This document shows, in pieces, positions 45,867-57,488 of a stretch of 64,000 bases of DNA. Below the pieces are notes generated by a model that did no database searches, was not told where the DNA came from, and worked only from the letters and a program-made list of their open reading frames with translations. Location of the stretch: contig CAAAJI010000003.1 in NCBI GenBank assembly GCA_900642245.1, forward strand, positions 551,672-615,671. The letters run 5' to 3'. Position 1 is the stretch's first letter. Each line of letters opens with the position of its first letter. Made by a program: the position numbers and the translations under genes. The stretch is from Fragilaria radians (lineage: Eukaryota > Bacillariophyta > Fragilariophyceae > Fragilariales > Fragilariaceae).

Positions 45867-46210
45867 TGCCTCCTAACTAGTGGTGTTCAAACATGCCCAT
45901 TACCTTTCCTCTTCCGGTGGAGCAGAAAGGCATGCGTGAAAGCAATGATTCCTACTAATCATGAAATATAGTTGTATAACTTTTTAATTGTTATGAATAT
46001 AACAACGTTCCCAAAACAGAATAGTTCGGTTAGGGTATTGAATAAGCCTTGCAAGATTCCAAGTCATGCTCAAGAATAGAGTTTATCCACCACAATTTCT
46101 GATCCCATATAAATGACGTAGCAATTGAACATTATCCATTGCACCAAGGAGGTTACAAGGTGATGCCTTATTCACGTGTGGAGGGGGTCTGTAAGTTTGC
46201 TTGCTTGTTT
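45867..46210. other. Intergenic, convergent 3' ends
   Basis: 344 bp lie between two convergent genes, so the stretch should hold both 3' UTRs and polyadenylation sites. Nothing else was recognised. Confidence 0.5.
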
Positions 46211-47383
46211 CTAATCCTTCAATTCCAAGTAAGAGAAATGAGTGTACATATTAAACTCGATGGCCGGCAGTTTGGGAACCAACCGTTCGTGATCGTTTTT
46301 CTCAAGGAGAATAGGAGTAGTGGTATAGTTACGATTGTACCGTGTTTGTTTCGTAAACTCCTCGGCTGATACAGGGGGGAATTCGTAATAATATTTGGTG
46401 AGACGTTCCGCCTCGTCTCCCTGTGCGACATGTTCCTCCCACGTTTGGGGGAATTGATTCTGTCCAAAGTTATCCTTCACCACTCCGGGCCATTCGTCCT
46501 TTCGTTGACGTTCACAAACCCACTTGAGGCTCAAGTTATCACCATATAGATAAGGATAATTATCTTCCAAGATGTAACGTCGGAATCCCATATTTCGGCC
46601 CTCTCGAAAGACTCGGCGGAATCCAGATTGATGATCATCTAAAAAGATAAGAGTAGTATTGGGATCAATACCCATTTGATTCTTCCAATCTATCTTGGCA
46701 AAGTCTTGAAAATCCTTTTCGTTCTTGTATTCAACTCCTGGAAGTATTTTATTTGGTTTCCTGGGATCTAATGAGATGATACGTGCCTTTGGTAATACTT
46801 GACGTATCAACCATGTACTATGTCCCATAAACGCACCCGATTCAATGACGGTTTGTGGATGAAGTTGACGGAGTGTATACCATGCTGCAAAGGAATGATC
46901 AAAACGCATACCTCCCTCATTGTCGACAATGGGACGTTTCTCATAGAGCTTAGAAAATTCTTGTATCGTTTTTCGCATATCGTCTGGCTTTGCCCAAGAA
47001 GGTCGACGTGGACCATGAAATGCCTGACAATCACCGCCATCATGTGTCGGATGTTGTTGACGTTTGTGTTCTTTTGAATCATCTTTCTTGTTGGTGAGCA
47101 CAGCCTTGGTGGATTTTAAGGTGATACTATTGTTGCTCTTGCTGATTTTTCTTTTATTGCTATTTCCAGATAGGTCTGGAACAATTTTTTTTATGGCATC
47201 CACTTGTCGTTGCTTTTGTTGTCGTTGTTCTTGTTGAGATGATGGATTGGATTTCGTCCGTTGTTTTTGAATATGAATTGATTGATAAAGAAAACCCACG
47301 CAAAAAAGTAGTGTTAACAATCCTGGCACGAATCGCTTTGGCTGCTTGATGTACTTATTGCTTCGTCTGGCATCAATCATCAT
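46211..47383 (-). CDS. Type II membrane protein, methyltransferase-like fold
   Basis: From the ATG pair at 47383/47380 the protein has about 390 residues; the frame is open a little further, but from a TTG. A basic start is followed by one membrane anchor (about 18-36). A Gln/Lys/Ser-rich stem follows (to about 115), then a globular domain. In it TVIESGAFMGHSTWLIRQVL (178-197) and RIISLDPRKPNK resemble motifs I and II of class I SAM methyltransferases. TLIFLDDHQSGF (244-255) resembles the acidic motif of the cephalosporin-hydroxylase/TylF-like group. The short tail, anchor and stem are the layout of Golgi-resident enzymes. A sugar or glycan methyltransferase is a reasonable inference, but substrate and even activity are unproven. 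Confidence 0.72.
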   Translation of the reverse strand: MMIDARRSNKYIKQPKRFVPGLLTLLFCVGFLYQSIHIQKQRTKSNPSSQQEQRQQKQRQVDAIKKIVPDLSGNSNKRKISKSNNSITLKSTKAVLTNKKDDSKEHKRQQHPTHDGGDCQAFHGPRRPSWAKPDDMRKTIQEFSKLYEKRPIVDNEGGMRFDHSFAAWYTLRQLHPQTVIESGAFMGHSTWLIRQVLPKARIISLDPRKPNKILPGVEYKNEKDFQDFAKIDWKNQMGIDPNTTLIFLDDHQSGFRRVFREGRNMGFRRYILEDNYPYLYGDNLSLKWVCERQRKDEWPGVVKDNFGQNQFPQTWEEHVAQGDEAERLTKYYYEFPPVSAEEFTKQTRYNRNYTTTPILLEKNDHERLVPKLPAIEFNMYTHFSYLELKD

Positions 47384-48399
47384 CAACGCTGCAAATACTG
47401 AGAGAAAACTACCTTGGTGCAAAGTGTTTGTTTTCGAACCAAAATTTATTCAAAATCATTGCTATATTACAACAGTAGTACTAGTACTACTACCTTTGAT
47501 TTTGAAGACTTGTACAGCATTGCCTTGCAGGCAACTGTGTGAATGTGCAGATTACCTTTTTATCAGAAGTACGAATTTTTTATCCCATAATTATAAAAAA
47601 AGTGAAGACTGTACTAATGAAAGAGACGTGACTCCAGCATTCCTTAATACAAGACAGCAAAAGTTATAGATATCACAAATCACCAAAATACTAAACAAGA
47701 AATTAGAAATTCTGGAGTCATTCAATAATGAATTTCTTTTAGTTATTATAGAACTAAAACAGATGCCTTTACCAAGAAATGATGACGAAATAGCAAGAAT
47801 TCCAAGACATGACGTTGTGAGAACGGAACCGGTCAGACACACCGGTATTTAAAACAAAGAGTTGATTCAGGCAGATGTCCACAAACTTGAAACCCCCGGA
47901 GGTAGCGCATATTACTAGGAACCATTATTTGACCGCCAAGGGTTCCTTTTCCAGGATTGCTATTGATACAGTAATATCAATTGAAGTCAAGGAGGCACAT
48001 GCAAAAAATACAAACCTAAAAAAGCTAATACCATCAGTATGACTCTCTCAGAAGTTGCAAGTCTTCTAACACTGAATACAAAATCAAAAGCCCTGAAAGA
48101 TCAAGTCTCTTCTCATTCACCTTGTGAAAGTGGCAAATAGGAACAAGAAATGATCCTCAAGACTAATGCAAATTAGGAAGGGAAGTGAGAATACTTGCAG
48201 CTAATCATTATAAAACTATACACACGGGAAAGAAAGACTATTAGGAAAGACCATTGAATAAATGTGAAAAAAATCCAAGTGACAAATAAATGACATCTCA
48301 AATTGAAAATGGAGGATTCCTTTAGGTGTAAGGTGTAAGGATTATTGGAAACGATATACCAAGTACTGCTGTAGCACACTGCTATATCAGATATGAAAT
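47384..48399. other. Intergenic, divergent promoter space
   Basis: About 1 kb. An 83-codon minus-strand frame (47591-47842) has no family features and a shape typical of AT-rich noncoding DNA. An 8-bp direct repeat (taaggtgt) sits near 48330. No gene is called. Confidence 0.5.
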
Positions 48400-50004
48400 A
48401 TGTTCAAAAGTAGTACTACCATACACTACGAAATGAAAAATCACACATATGAAAATGAAGCTACATCCGTTTTCGATATGACCTCCTCCTCCTCTTGTCA
48501 ACCTAATTTACTGGAATGCTCACCTTCAGACTTAGCGTCTTACTTACACTCCAATCGATTCCCCGAGAATTCTGAAGCAACTGCAACATTTTTGCTGGAA
48601 GCAACGTCCACATTACCGAATGCTGAGTCGTTATCTGCCAAATTGTTACGACAGTCAACGGAGAATGATGGTATTCTACGTATGCGTGAGAACAATAAAC
48701 AACAAGAAAAAGAGATGGAGGGTCCTAACGGAGATTCCAACCATAGTAGAATAGTAAACGTGGAAAAAGTATCAAAGTCCATCCAAAACACAACCGAAAC
48801 GTTTGTTGCCGAATGGAACGATCTATCGATGATGGTTCCAAGGGGGAAATTCAATTGTCGATTGCTTGAGAGCGGCGGTGGAGTTTTATTCGTCTCATCG
48901 AAGAAGGATGATGAATTATTTCGGATACGTCCGCATCATGTCGATACAATTATTGTATTTCCCAAACCAGAAGATCGGTACAAGCCAAAAGAAAATGCTC
49001 GTACTATTCTATTCATGAAACTTGTTGATGATCAAAGTACTAATATCCAAGGTGGAATGATGCATAACAATACTCTTCCTTCTCATGTCGTTTTCAAAAC
49101 GAAAGCTCTGTCACACGTATACTTTCCTATACCAACGGAGTCGTCCTCCGATTCTTCAACCACATTTTTATCGCAATGGTGTGAATCACTGTCAGTCCCG
49201 TCAAAGAGGATACTTCGGCCAGGTTCCTACTTTCGATCCTATATTGAACCAGGAAGGAATATCTCTTCGACAACATCTGGAGGCCTACCGTGGATTCGCT
49301 GTTATCAGGGAACTCGTGATGGACACTTATACCCCTTGAAAGAAGGCCTTTGGTTTGCATCATCGCCACCCCTTTGGATTCCAAGATCATCCATGGCATC
49401 TATTGCTTGTGGACGGGGAGGAACTTCTTCCTCTCGTTACGTTGATCTCCTGGTGACTCTTGATCACCAAGCAAAGGTACTAGAATTTACCAATATTCCA
49501 CGTGAGGAATTGGGAGGCATGACGGAGTATTTGCATCAAGTTTTGATTCCAGCCATGAAACGAGATGTCGAGGAGGGAATCACGCAGCCCACTCATGATG
49601 CAGATAGCGTGCAGGAGAGGATGGAAGAAGAAGAGGACGATGTTAGCGAGGAGACTGAAACTTTGGTGAATGTAGAAATTGTTGATGATGACACCGGTGT
49701 CGTCGATCATGCTACCGTTGCAGTAACAAGCACCGGCAATAATCGTCGACCAAGTCGTAAGGCTTCCTTAGAAGCCCGAGAAGCCACCAAAGCACATTTT
49801 GAAGCTACTGCAGGATGTGATAATGATGACGACGACGAGAATGACAGTGATGACGCCAATTGGATTTCATCCAAACAAAAAGAATCAGAAGATGACGAAG
49901 AGGATGATATTGACGATACGCCTGATGATTTCTCGGATGATATTGACAATGCTTCCGATGATGAGTCCTATGAAAAATCACAAATTAAACGACAACGTTT
50001 GTAG
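48400..50004 (+). CDS. Rtt106/Pob3-like histone chaperone
   Basis: The 534-residue, single-exon protein has a variable N-terminus and then double-PH-like segments. The second PH-like part matches the Rtt106-like domain: LPWIRCYQGTRDGHLYPLKEGLWF followed by SRYVDLLVTLDHQAKVLEFTNIPREEL, about residues 297-380. The first part (KFNCRLLESGGGVLF to PKPEDRYKPKENARTILFM) corresponds to the preceding PH-like fold, as in Pob3/SSRP1 M-domains. The C-terminal 130 residues are strongly acidic (runs of Asp/Glu), usual for histone chaperones. Such proteins bind H3-H4 during replication-coupled or transcription-coupled nucleosome assembly in the nucleus. An alternative start is the Met at residue 12. It is convergent with the plastid protein gene downstream. 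Confidence 0.8.
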   Translation: MFKSSTTIHYEMKNHTYENEATSVFDMTSSSSCQPNLLECSPSDLASYLHSNRFPENSEATATFLLEATSTLPNAESLSAKLLRQSTENDGILRMRENNKQQEKEMEGPNGDSNHSRIVNVEKVSKSIQNTTETFVAEWNDLSMMVPRGKFNCRLLESGGGVLFVSSKKDDELFRIRPHHVDTIIVFPKPEDRYKPKENARTILFMKLVDDQSTNIQGGMMHNNTLPSHVVFKTKALSHVYFPIPTESSSDSSTTFLSQWCESLSVPSKRILRPGSYFRSYIEPGRNISSTTSGGLPWIRCYQGTRDGHLYPLKEGLWFASSPPLWIPRSSMASIACGRGGTSSSRYVDLLVTLDHQAKVLEFTNIPREELGGMTEYLHQVLIPAMKRDVEEGITQPTHDADSVQERMEEEEDDVSEETETLVNVEIVDDDTGVVDHATVAVTSTGNNRRPSRKASLEAREATKAHFEATAGCDNDDDDENDSDDANWISSKQKESEDDEEDDIDDTPDDFSDDIDNASDDESYEKSQIKRQRL

Positions 50005-50111
50005 ATGAAACTTTATCTCTCTTTTATTTTCTAGGGTCGTTGGAATTTTCGTATCGTTACTTGTAGTATATTTTTAATGTGGTAACTTCATGCCACGCTT
50101 GTTTCAAGTCT

Positions 50112-51206
50112 TTACGTGGGACCCATGGCAACCAGTACAAGAATAGGTATGACGAATAGTGCAACTCCCCCCAAATACGCCGGTGGGAAATATTCACGAG
50201 GTGCAAGCTGTTGCACTGCCAACACAATCAAATATAAGAATGCACCATAGAAGGGGACAATAGTCAGATATCCTCGTAATTCTGTCATATGCAATGGATC
50301 CAACTTTTCCTTGAGGAAGCTATATCCCAACTCGTTGTCATCACTCCAACTATCGGCGGCTAGGCCTGCCTTCTTTGCGGTAATGACGGCTTCCACCAAA
50401 CGCTCCTTTTCGGATTCGGTCAGTAATGTCAACCCCGGATTGTATATGGCAGTATCCTCGTCGGCAATGTAGCCACGATTAAGTTGCACACCCTCTTGAA
50501 TAAGGAAAATCATGAGAATGAAAAATATCAGAGTTGAGGGGGGCATTATAATTCATGAAAGAAGCAAATGAGTTTTAAGTGTGACACATGATACGTGCAA
50601 TAGCGAAATTTCCAACTTACGGTAATTAATACTCCCACCAACACCTCTTCCTTCTGTTATAATTGCTGCAATATTCTCATAGGATTGAAATGTCAATTTA
50701 GGATCGGATCCGGCATTTCGTAATGATTCAATGGCTGCGGTGACTGTATCACTGGCATAATCGGAATCTTCGTAGGCACCAACCTTGATTGGATTATACA
50801 AACAACCAACAAATAGTAATAATCCCATCAACCATGTCGATTGCGTAACATTTTTCTCAATAAGAGAACTGTAGAATGATGACAATGACGAAGAAGGTGT
50901 AGAGATGGAAGGATTTGTTACTTCTGTCGTCGTATCTTCGAATTGAAGTTTTGAAGTAGCTCCAAGAGATGAAGTCGTTTTCTTCGTCGCCATAAATGTT
51001 GTTGTATGATAACATCGTCGATTGTGAACCTTTGGTAATTGTTGTTGTGTTAAGGATAAAGTCTGGTGCTGTCGATGACAAAACGAGTCTCTTCGTGTTG
51101 GCAGTTGTAGGACTTGAGGACTCCAGGAAAGTGTACACGGAAGGATGAAGTTCATGATACAGAACCAACTCATGAGGAAGGAATTACGAAAGGTCGTTGA
51201 CATCAT
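50112..51206 (-). CDS. Conserved plastid membrane protein, 2 exons
   Basis: Exon 1 is 51206-50621 and exon 2 is 50494-50112, joined across a 126-bp phase-1 intron (GTAAGT ... TTCAAG) to give 322 residues. The N-terminus has a signal-like hydrophobic stretch ending LPCTLSWSPQ, with Trp in the place of the usual Phe after cleavage. A Ser/Thr-rich transit-like region follows, which predicts plastid import. The mature part has one hydrophobic segment (WLMGLLLFVGCLYNP) and a conserved-looking soluble stretch (SYENIAAIITEGRGVGGSIN, LNRGYIADEDTAIYNPGLTL). It ends with two helices (YLTIVPFYGAFLYLIVLAV; GGVALFVIPILVLVAMG). I believe related proteins occur in other algae, but I know no named function. 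A thylakoid or envelope protein is the likely class. Confidence 0.8.
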
Positions 51207-51539
51207 TCAGAATAATGTGTGTGGGTACGTGGCTCCAGTTGGGTACTGTCTCAATGGTGTCAGTGGCAAGATTGACACTCAATTTCAATTTGTACTTCCA
51301 AGAAAAGATATCATATCCTAATCCAAACAATTTTTGACACGAGGAAGTTGTGAATTAATTACCCTTACAAAGTTTGAATTAATCGACCGTTATATATTTA
51401 CCAGTTTTTTTTATACAGGAGACGACATCACTGTGCGTAAACTATTCGGTATATGTCGATTTGGCATTTATGAAAATTACACTTCTGCCTCTACATGAAC
51501 AATATACAAGGATCACTAAATTATGCACTTCATAAAGAG

Positions 51540-52737
51540 GGACATGTAATTGTTGGCATGCTTGGTTCTGTTGATTGCATGCAAACAACAGGGAAAATTG
51601 TCTAAAAGCATGGCAAGGAAACTTACCAAACTGAGAGGTATTTCCCTGGACCCACTACAATCACTTGCTTCATCAAAACGCAACTTTTCCTGCAGATATT
51701 TCAGGTCATCAATTCTGTCATTACGTACATGGGGCTCACCAAGTTTTCCCTTAGGTCCTTCCCTTCAGTCTGGCCTTAAGATTCTGTGCTTACAAATTCT
51801 AGTTGTGGTAGCTTCCTTGGATTTATCCCAGTTCATTCAAGTAACGTACCTCTAGTTTTTAATCTTACATCTGAACGGATCACTATGTAGTTTCATGTTG
51901 TCTTAGATGATCAATTCTTCACATTGCTGAAAGAAAAGATCCACCTGGCTTCTGGAAAGACAAGTGCCTTGGAAAGAGCTTCTATGTGTCCACACTGAAC
52001 AGCCTTGTCCGCTTTCAGATGCTTAACTTTCTTCAAAAGTGAGGAGGATAAAACAGCGGCAATCATAACGGATTTTCAACCATATGACTTTGCCTTCTTA
52101 AGAGCCTTTCCTTCTTGTGCAAGGCTGCAAGAAACATCTTTGTGAAAATCAATGATTTATTTTTTGAGAAGGAATCGATACAAATTGGATTGGACCTCTG
52201 TCTCTTCACCAAGGGAGAATGTGAGTTGTTTCTTACGATGATGATATAATTTTTGCTGGTCTAAGCATTGAAGACATTAGCAAAGAATTTAAAGGCTTGA
52301 GCATCAGAGCAACTGACGATACACCCTCCTCTCACCTTCAAAATGAAGGGTCAGTAGACGCACTTTTGGTGATCGCCAGCAAGCATAGTGAACCCTAAGA
52401 ATTTCGTCTCACTCAAACAGGTGAATTGTCAAAAAGTCTTGAAGTCACAGGAATGAAAAACCGCAACTAAACTAACAATACTTCAACGGTCATGCCATCA
52501 GGTAGTCATCCTGATCTGGCGTCATTCAATGAAAAGTGGCACTATCCATTCTCAGTTGACATGTTGCTACATCTATCGGGTAGTACAAGGCATGCTATTG
52601 CATGTGCTGTTCATGAGACAGCAATATTCATCCACGACAATACAATAAAAATGTTATATTCTACCTCAGCGGAGAAAGAGGAGGGACATTATCTTTGCCC
52701 AGCCAACAGCCATGTAGTCTGCACTAAGCTGCTCTAA
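51540..52737 (+). mobile_element. Degenerate Ty1/copia pol remnant
   Basis: Frame-broken but recognisable copia Pol runs along the plus strand. At about 51805-51955 is the end of integrase/start of RT (GSFLGFIPVHSSNVPLVFNL, then a stop, FHVVLDDQFFTLL). At about 52190-52400 comes the RT active-site region (DLCLFTKGECELFL, a one-base shift, YDDDIIFAG with SIEDISKEFKGL). At 52492-52737 is the RT/RNase H junction (EKWHYPFSVDMLLHLSGSTRHAIACAVHETA). The usual YVDD has become YDDD. Stops and frameshifts are many, so this is an inactive relic. No copia LTR was recognised. It ends directly against gypsy LTR sequence. Confidence 0.8.
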
Positions 52738-52846
52738 GAGTGCATACAATTTGTAAATTATGATCTAAAAAGTTACTTTTATCCTACATTTCTTGAGAAT
52801 CAATTAACGCTGGTCTAAGGTGGTCTAAGAGTTCATACAAATTGTA
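52736..52846 (-). repeat. Duplicated end of inverted gypsy LTR
   Basis: A segment containing agtgcatacaatttgtaaa and atgatctaaaaagtt (about 52737-52800) is a second, diverged copy of the sequence at about 52829-52900. Both copies carry the LTR terminus plus some 20 bp beyond it. This suggests a local tandem duplication at the LTR end, or a nested insertion edge. Confidence 0.6.
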
Positions 52847-53397
52847 AATTATGATCTAAAAAGTTTCCTTTTCCTAGATCTCTTGTGAATCAATTGCAAC
52901 GTGATTCCTTGACCACATAGTCTCTTTAGCTAACATAATAGATTCAACACTTAACATTTAGACTTGTGATCTTAGATTCACAACTTAGATTCATCAATCG
53001 TGAATCTTGATAGATTCCTGTTTGTAACTTAGGAATTGGTAGTAGTTATTCTTACCGTATTGATATGACTGTCCTGAAAAGATATTAAATGATCTTCTTC
53101 ATTTATAAACAATATTAAGCAGGACTAAATTCATTTAAGACTATGTCTTGATTGAATTTGTGGAAGGTATAGAAAGAATGGTTACCTATGTGACCTATTC
53201 TAGTTTTAAATGAGTAAGTACAAGAATACAAATTCTACTATTATTTACTAGTACTAAGAATAACTTTGGATGTCTCCAGTATCGGTACATACACACATAT
53301 CCCTTAGCCTTAGTAATTTATTGCAGTATTATTAGACTTTATTGCTTACATCCTATAGTGTTAGGTATTATCTAAATGAACTTAACTCAAGGTATGT
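52847..53397 (-). repeat. Inverted solo LTR of the gypsy family
   Basis: Read on the minus strand, this 551-bp stretch follows the 5' LTR at 59090-59649 from end to end. It begins ACATACCTTGAGTTAAGTT, includes GTACCGATACTGGAGAC and GGTAACCATTCTTTCTA, and ends AGATCATAATT. Many substitutions and small indels separate it from the 59-kb copy, so it is older. No internal element sequence follows, so it is probably a solo LTR left by recombination. Confidence 0.85.
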
Positions 53398-55129
53398 CAT
53401 AGTCAATTGTTGTGTCGATTCAAAAATTTGCTGAACTTTTCAAGTCTTAATCATGTGAAGATCCAATCTCACTTCAGTATTGCACATGATATGGCAAATT
53501 CCAACAAAGCCCCTAAAAATCTACTTTCAATCATTAATCGGCAAAAAAAGAATGAGTGTCAAACAAATTCCAAAGTCTCCATAGAGGTATAACACATCAA
53601 TATTGACGGTTAAATTTCAGAAGGAAATAATGCTGGCCTGAAGTTTGATTGGTTGCCCAAAATGTCACCTAGTACAAATCACACTGGCATTCCTTATGAC
53701 TAATTTGCGCTAAGGCAATGAAACATGAGTCTGCGAAAGAAATGCCTGTGTCAGAATTGTGTGCAGCACGGCAATTGTTGCTTGCATGGTAGCAATACAT
53801 GCCTTTTTGCTGCTACGGAAATTACTCCTCACTGTGCATTTACCTTATGTAAAAAAGTCAACTTGCTCTGGGCATATTAACAGCTGCAAAGTAACAGAAA
53901 TATAAAGAGGTGAGCTACCCAGAGTTTAAAAAAATCAATGAATTCTTTGACTCTAAGTCTTGCATTGCTCTGCAAAAAGAGCAAGTATACATGTCATCGT
54001 CAAAATGAGTGATGACTCGTGCAAGGGATTCTCGTCACTTATTGTAGCACAATCCACAGTAATTCATTTATTACCTTACTGGGTAAACCTGTAGGAGAAA
54101 GCTTCCTGTTATAGAAGTAGCCTGAATCAAAAAACAGATTTTATTGACATTTTTAGGCAACTTATTTTGTGCTGAAAGATTTGGAAAGACTTATGAAAAT
54201 GAAGAAAAGAAGTCCTGAATGAAACAAATTAGTGTATTTACCAAAGACAAACATTTGAATTCTTTCAGCCACTAAGTGCAATCAAGTTGTTTCACCAAAC
54301 TAGGAATACTCTATTGTTATTACACAATCTATTTGGCTCAATGCAGGTAGCAAAATTCGAGAGATATTCAGATAAAATTCATGCAAATGTTCACCATAGA
54401 GTCAGCCATGAGGGGTTCCTGGACAAGATATTACTCATTTTCTCTGATGTCAACCAAAAAAGTAGTCTATAATCATTTGTATAGATGATTCAATTAGATT
54501 TCTCTCTGGCATCTGTTTCATTGCAACACCTCTCTAATTTGTCTAGTTTTTGTTGTTTCCTCAATCATGACTTATAAATAGCAAGTCCATCTCCTTTGGA
54601 TTTGGCCTATCATTTCCGTTCCCTTTCATTTAGTATAAAGGTCAAGAAATTATGCCTTCAATAACTTTACAGTTTCATTCTAAACCTTAGAACCATTTGC
54701 ATGCACTATAATATCATCATTTATTAGCAGTAAATTTGCAGTCAGCATATATTTCAAATTTTTTTTGTCAATGCATTATCTGCAGAGCGTACAATGTTGC
54801 CTTTTCCTTCGCACCTTCTCTGACCGCATGAGATGATTTTCTTCAGATTCATTTGTGGTGTAATCATTTCTGTAAAATTCCACGTGCAAGCAGGAATCAC
54901 CTTAGGGAAAATTTTAAGCGATGAAGTTAATTAGGGTTTTCGTTTTATTAGAAGAAGACTCGATTTAAGAAGATTCGATTCTAAAACTTCTTGAAATGGC
55001 GAAATTAATAGACATGATTTTAAGATTCAAAATTAGTCGAATCTTAAGTCCTCACAAAAACAATCTTTTGGCATAAAAAATAATTCGGATCTTTTGATTC
55101 ATTTTTTCAATCCTCCATTAAGATTCATC
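53398..55129. other. Intergenic, no supported gene
   Basis: About 1.7 kb of AT-rich sequence. A short frame near 53730-53890 reads a Cys-rich phrase (CLCQNCVQHGNCCLHG), but it has no start context and is probably chance or mobile-element debris. The last part must include the PhoD promoter; a repeated ttaagattcgatt-like phrase appears near 54955-55035. Confidence 0.5.
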
Positions 55130-57477
55130 ATGGTGATGCTTTCTTTTTTCTATTTTTTCTCTAGCTTCCTTTGTGGCCATGCTCTGGAGATATTCCCCGA
55201 ATATCTTGTTCAATCTCAAGACAAGCGTCAAATGAAAGTAGAAGCGGATAGCAAACCCCTTTTAGCTGACTACTATGGGGGTGTCGCTGGCTTCTATCAT
55301 GGTGTTGCATCGGGTGATCCTCTTTCTGACCGTGTAATTATCTGGACTCGTTACACTCCTGTGAATGCTGATGACGAGGTAGACATTGAACTTCGAATGG
55401 CTGAAGTAGATTCGAAGATTCCCTTTGCTGCTCACCTAGATCCTTCCGCAAACCGCAAACTTAAACGGGCTGTAGTCACTGTCACAAATGAAAATGATTG
55501 GGTTGCAAAGATTGATGTTACAGGGCTAAAATCCTCCAAAAACTATGTTTTTGCCTTCACTGATGGTGTTACTTCATCTATAGTGGGACAGACAAAAACA
55601 GCACCATCGACGAAAGCATCTGTTAGCTCACTTACTTACGCAGTCTACTCGTGTGCACACTTTGCGAACGGATATTTCCATGGATATGACATTGGGTCAA
55701 CAATATCGGACTTGGATTTTTGGATTCATGTAGGAGATTACATTGTAAGTTCATGTCATTGAAACGTCCATATCTCTCAATTGGATAGGCCGCTCACCGT
55801 CAAATCTTATTACTTCATAACAGTATGAGTATGGAAAGTACTCTACATATGCTTCCGATTCCCCTGAGCGTAAGGCTCGTGTCATGCCTGATTGGGAAAT
55901 AATTTCTCTCCAAGACTACCGTCTTCGTTTCGCGACGTACTCACTTGATGAAGGATTGGAAAATCTCCGTCGTCGTGCTCCCATGATTGCGATCTGGGAT
56001 GATCACGAGACAACAAATAACGCTTACGGCCAAGGCGTGGAAGAGAACAGTGGTGCAGAAAATCATCAGCCAACTTGTCCAGTTAATTCCACTTCTCCAA
56101 TCCCAGAAAAGAATCAAGCGGGCTGTGATCGCGATGAAGGTACCGCAACCAAGCGATTTCTCAATGCTGCACAGGCATACATGGAATGGATGCCTGTCCG
56201 CAAGGCACCTGGATCAATGGGGGTTGTCACCACTACTTCTATAACACAAGTAATAGAATGGGGTTCCTTGGCCACAATCGTTGCCTTTGACTCCCGCATC
56301 TCTTACCGTTCCAAGGAACCTACACTTGGAAGTGCCTGTGAGTTGATTATGATGTTAGATCTGTTTAAATTGTCATGACTTCTAACGTCGCTACCATTTT
56401 ACAGTTACTCCTTTCGCGTCAATCACTTATACGAATACGAACTATACTTCCTATACTGATCCTTCTTCTAAGACATATGAAGCTTTGAAGGAGATTGCCG
56501 AGAAAGCTTTGAAGGAAAACAACAATCCAAGCTATACAATGATTGGAGATAATGTTGATATCCTGGAGACTGCATTTAAGAAGTCCAAAAAGGCTGGTAA
56601 GCCGTGGCAAATATGGGCATCTTCAACAATGTTGGGGCCAAACAAGGCTATCAACTTTGCCCGAGCCACTGAAGTCATTAAAGATCCAAGCGTCAAAACT
56701 GATGTTAAAGGATACTTTGATGCAGTTCTGAGGGGTAATACTTCTGGCTTTTTTCGAACCCTTGTGGCTATGGACAAGTTCGACGTTCCATGGAACATTG
56801 ATGACTTTAACGGATTTGCGCATGAACGAGCTGCTATTTTGGATATGGTCCAAGCCAACACTAACAATCCAATCATTCTTGGAGGGGATTTACACGACTC
56901 TTGGGCCTGGAAGCTGTATGATAAAGGTGCGATGCAAGGCAAAGCTGTAGCTGTAAACCTTGGAGGCCCAGGTGTGACTTCACCTGGATGGGGGCCATTT
57001 GTGGGAGGTGTTATTAATCCCATTTCCAACTTGCTTGGAGGTAATGAGGGTGTCTACAAATTCCTTAGCGATATGTGGGAGCTTCAAAATCATGGTCTTG
57101 TCTTTGCAGATGTACAGAAAAAGGGATTTTTTGCCGTGAAGGCAACAAAGGATTCCCATGTTGCCGAGTATTTTCTGGTCACTCAGAACACTACTTTATC
57201 AAATTTTGCCGAGGCACGAGCATTGAATAACGGCAAGATCACTGCCGCATTTTCTTGCGATGCTAGCCTTCTTACCCGTGCTTCTATTCCTGGAGAATTG
57301 ACACCTCAAGCATCCTGTAGTGCAATCAAATTCGATAGTAAGCGTCCCTCTGTTTGGTCCTTACCAGTTCCAATCCGTCCATTGATTAAGGGCAAAAGGC
57401 TGATCAATTGTGGTATGGATAGCTGTGTGACTGGCTTCAAAAAAGGTGCTTCCAAGAATTCTAAGAACGAGAAATAA
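55130..57477 (+). CDS. phoD: PhoD-like alkaline phosphatase, 3 exons
   Basis: Exons are 55130-55744, 55824-56337 and 56405-57477, with introns of 79 and 67 bp, giving 733 residues. The frame is open upstream of 55130, but only with a TTG. A signal peptide (about 3-18, ending CGHAL) precedes an N-terminal beta domain and the PhoD phosphatase core. Motifs are YSCAH (173-177), WIHVGDYIYEYG (198-209, completed by the first splice), LQDYRLRFATYSLDEGL, and APMIAIWDDHETTNNAYG with the metal-binding D264, D265 and H266. Further on is IILGGDLHDSWAWKLYD. PhoD enzymes release phosphate from organic phosphodiesters and monoesters, using calcium and iron in bacterial examples. In marine algae they are secreted or surface enzymes induced by phosphate shortage. 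No regulatory site was recognised upstream. Confidence 0.93.
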
Positions 57478-57488
57478 AACCAAAAAAA

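Noticed and set aside
49707..49949. Ser-rich minus-strand frame
   Set aside because: It is the antisense image of the acidic tail of the Rtt106-like protein.
53730..53890. Cys-rich phrase resembling a zinc knuckle
   Set aside because: Spacing does not fit CCHC, no start codon context, and flanking sequence is not recognisable as gag.
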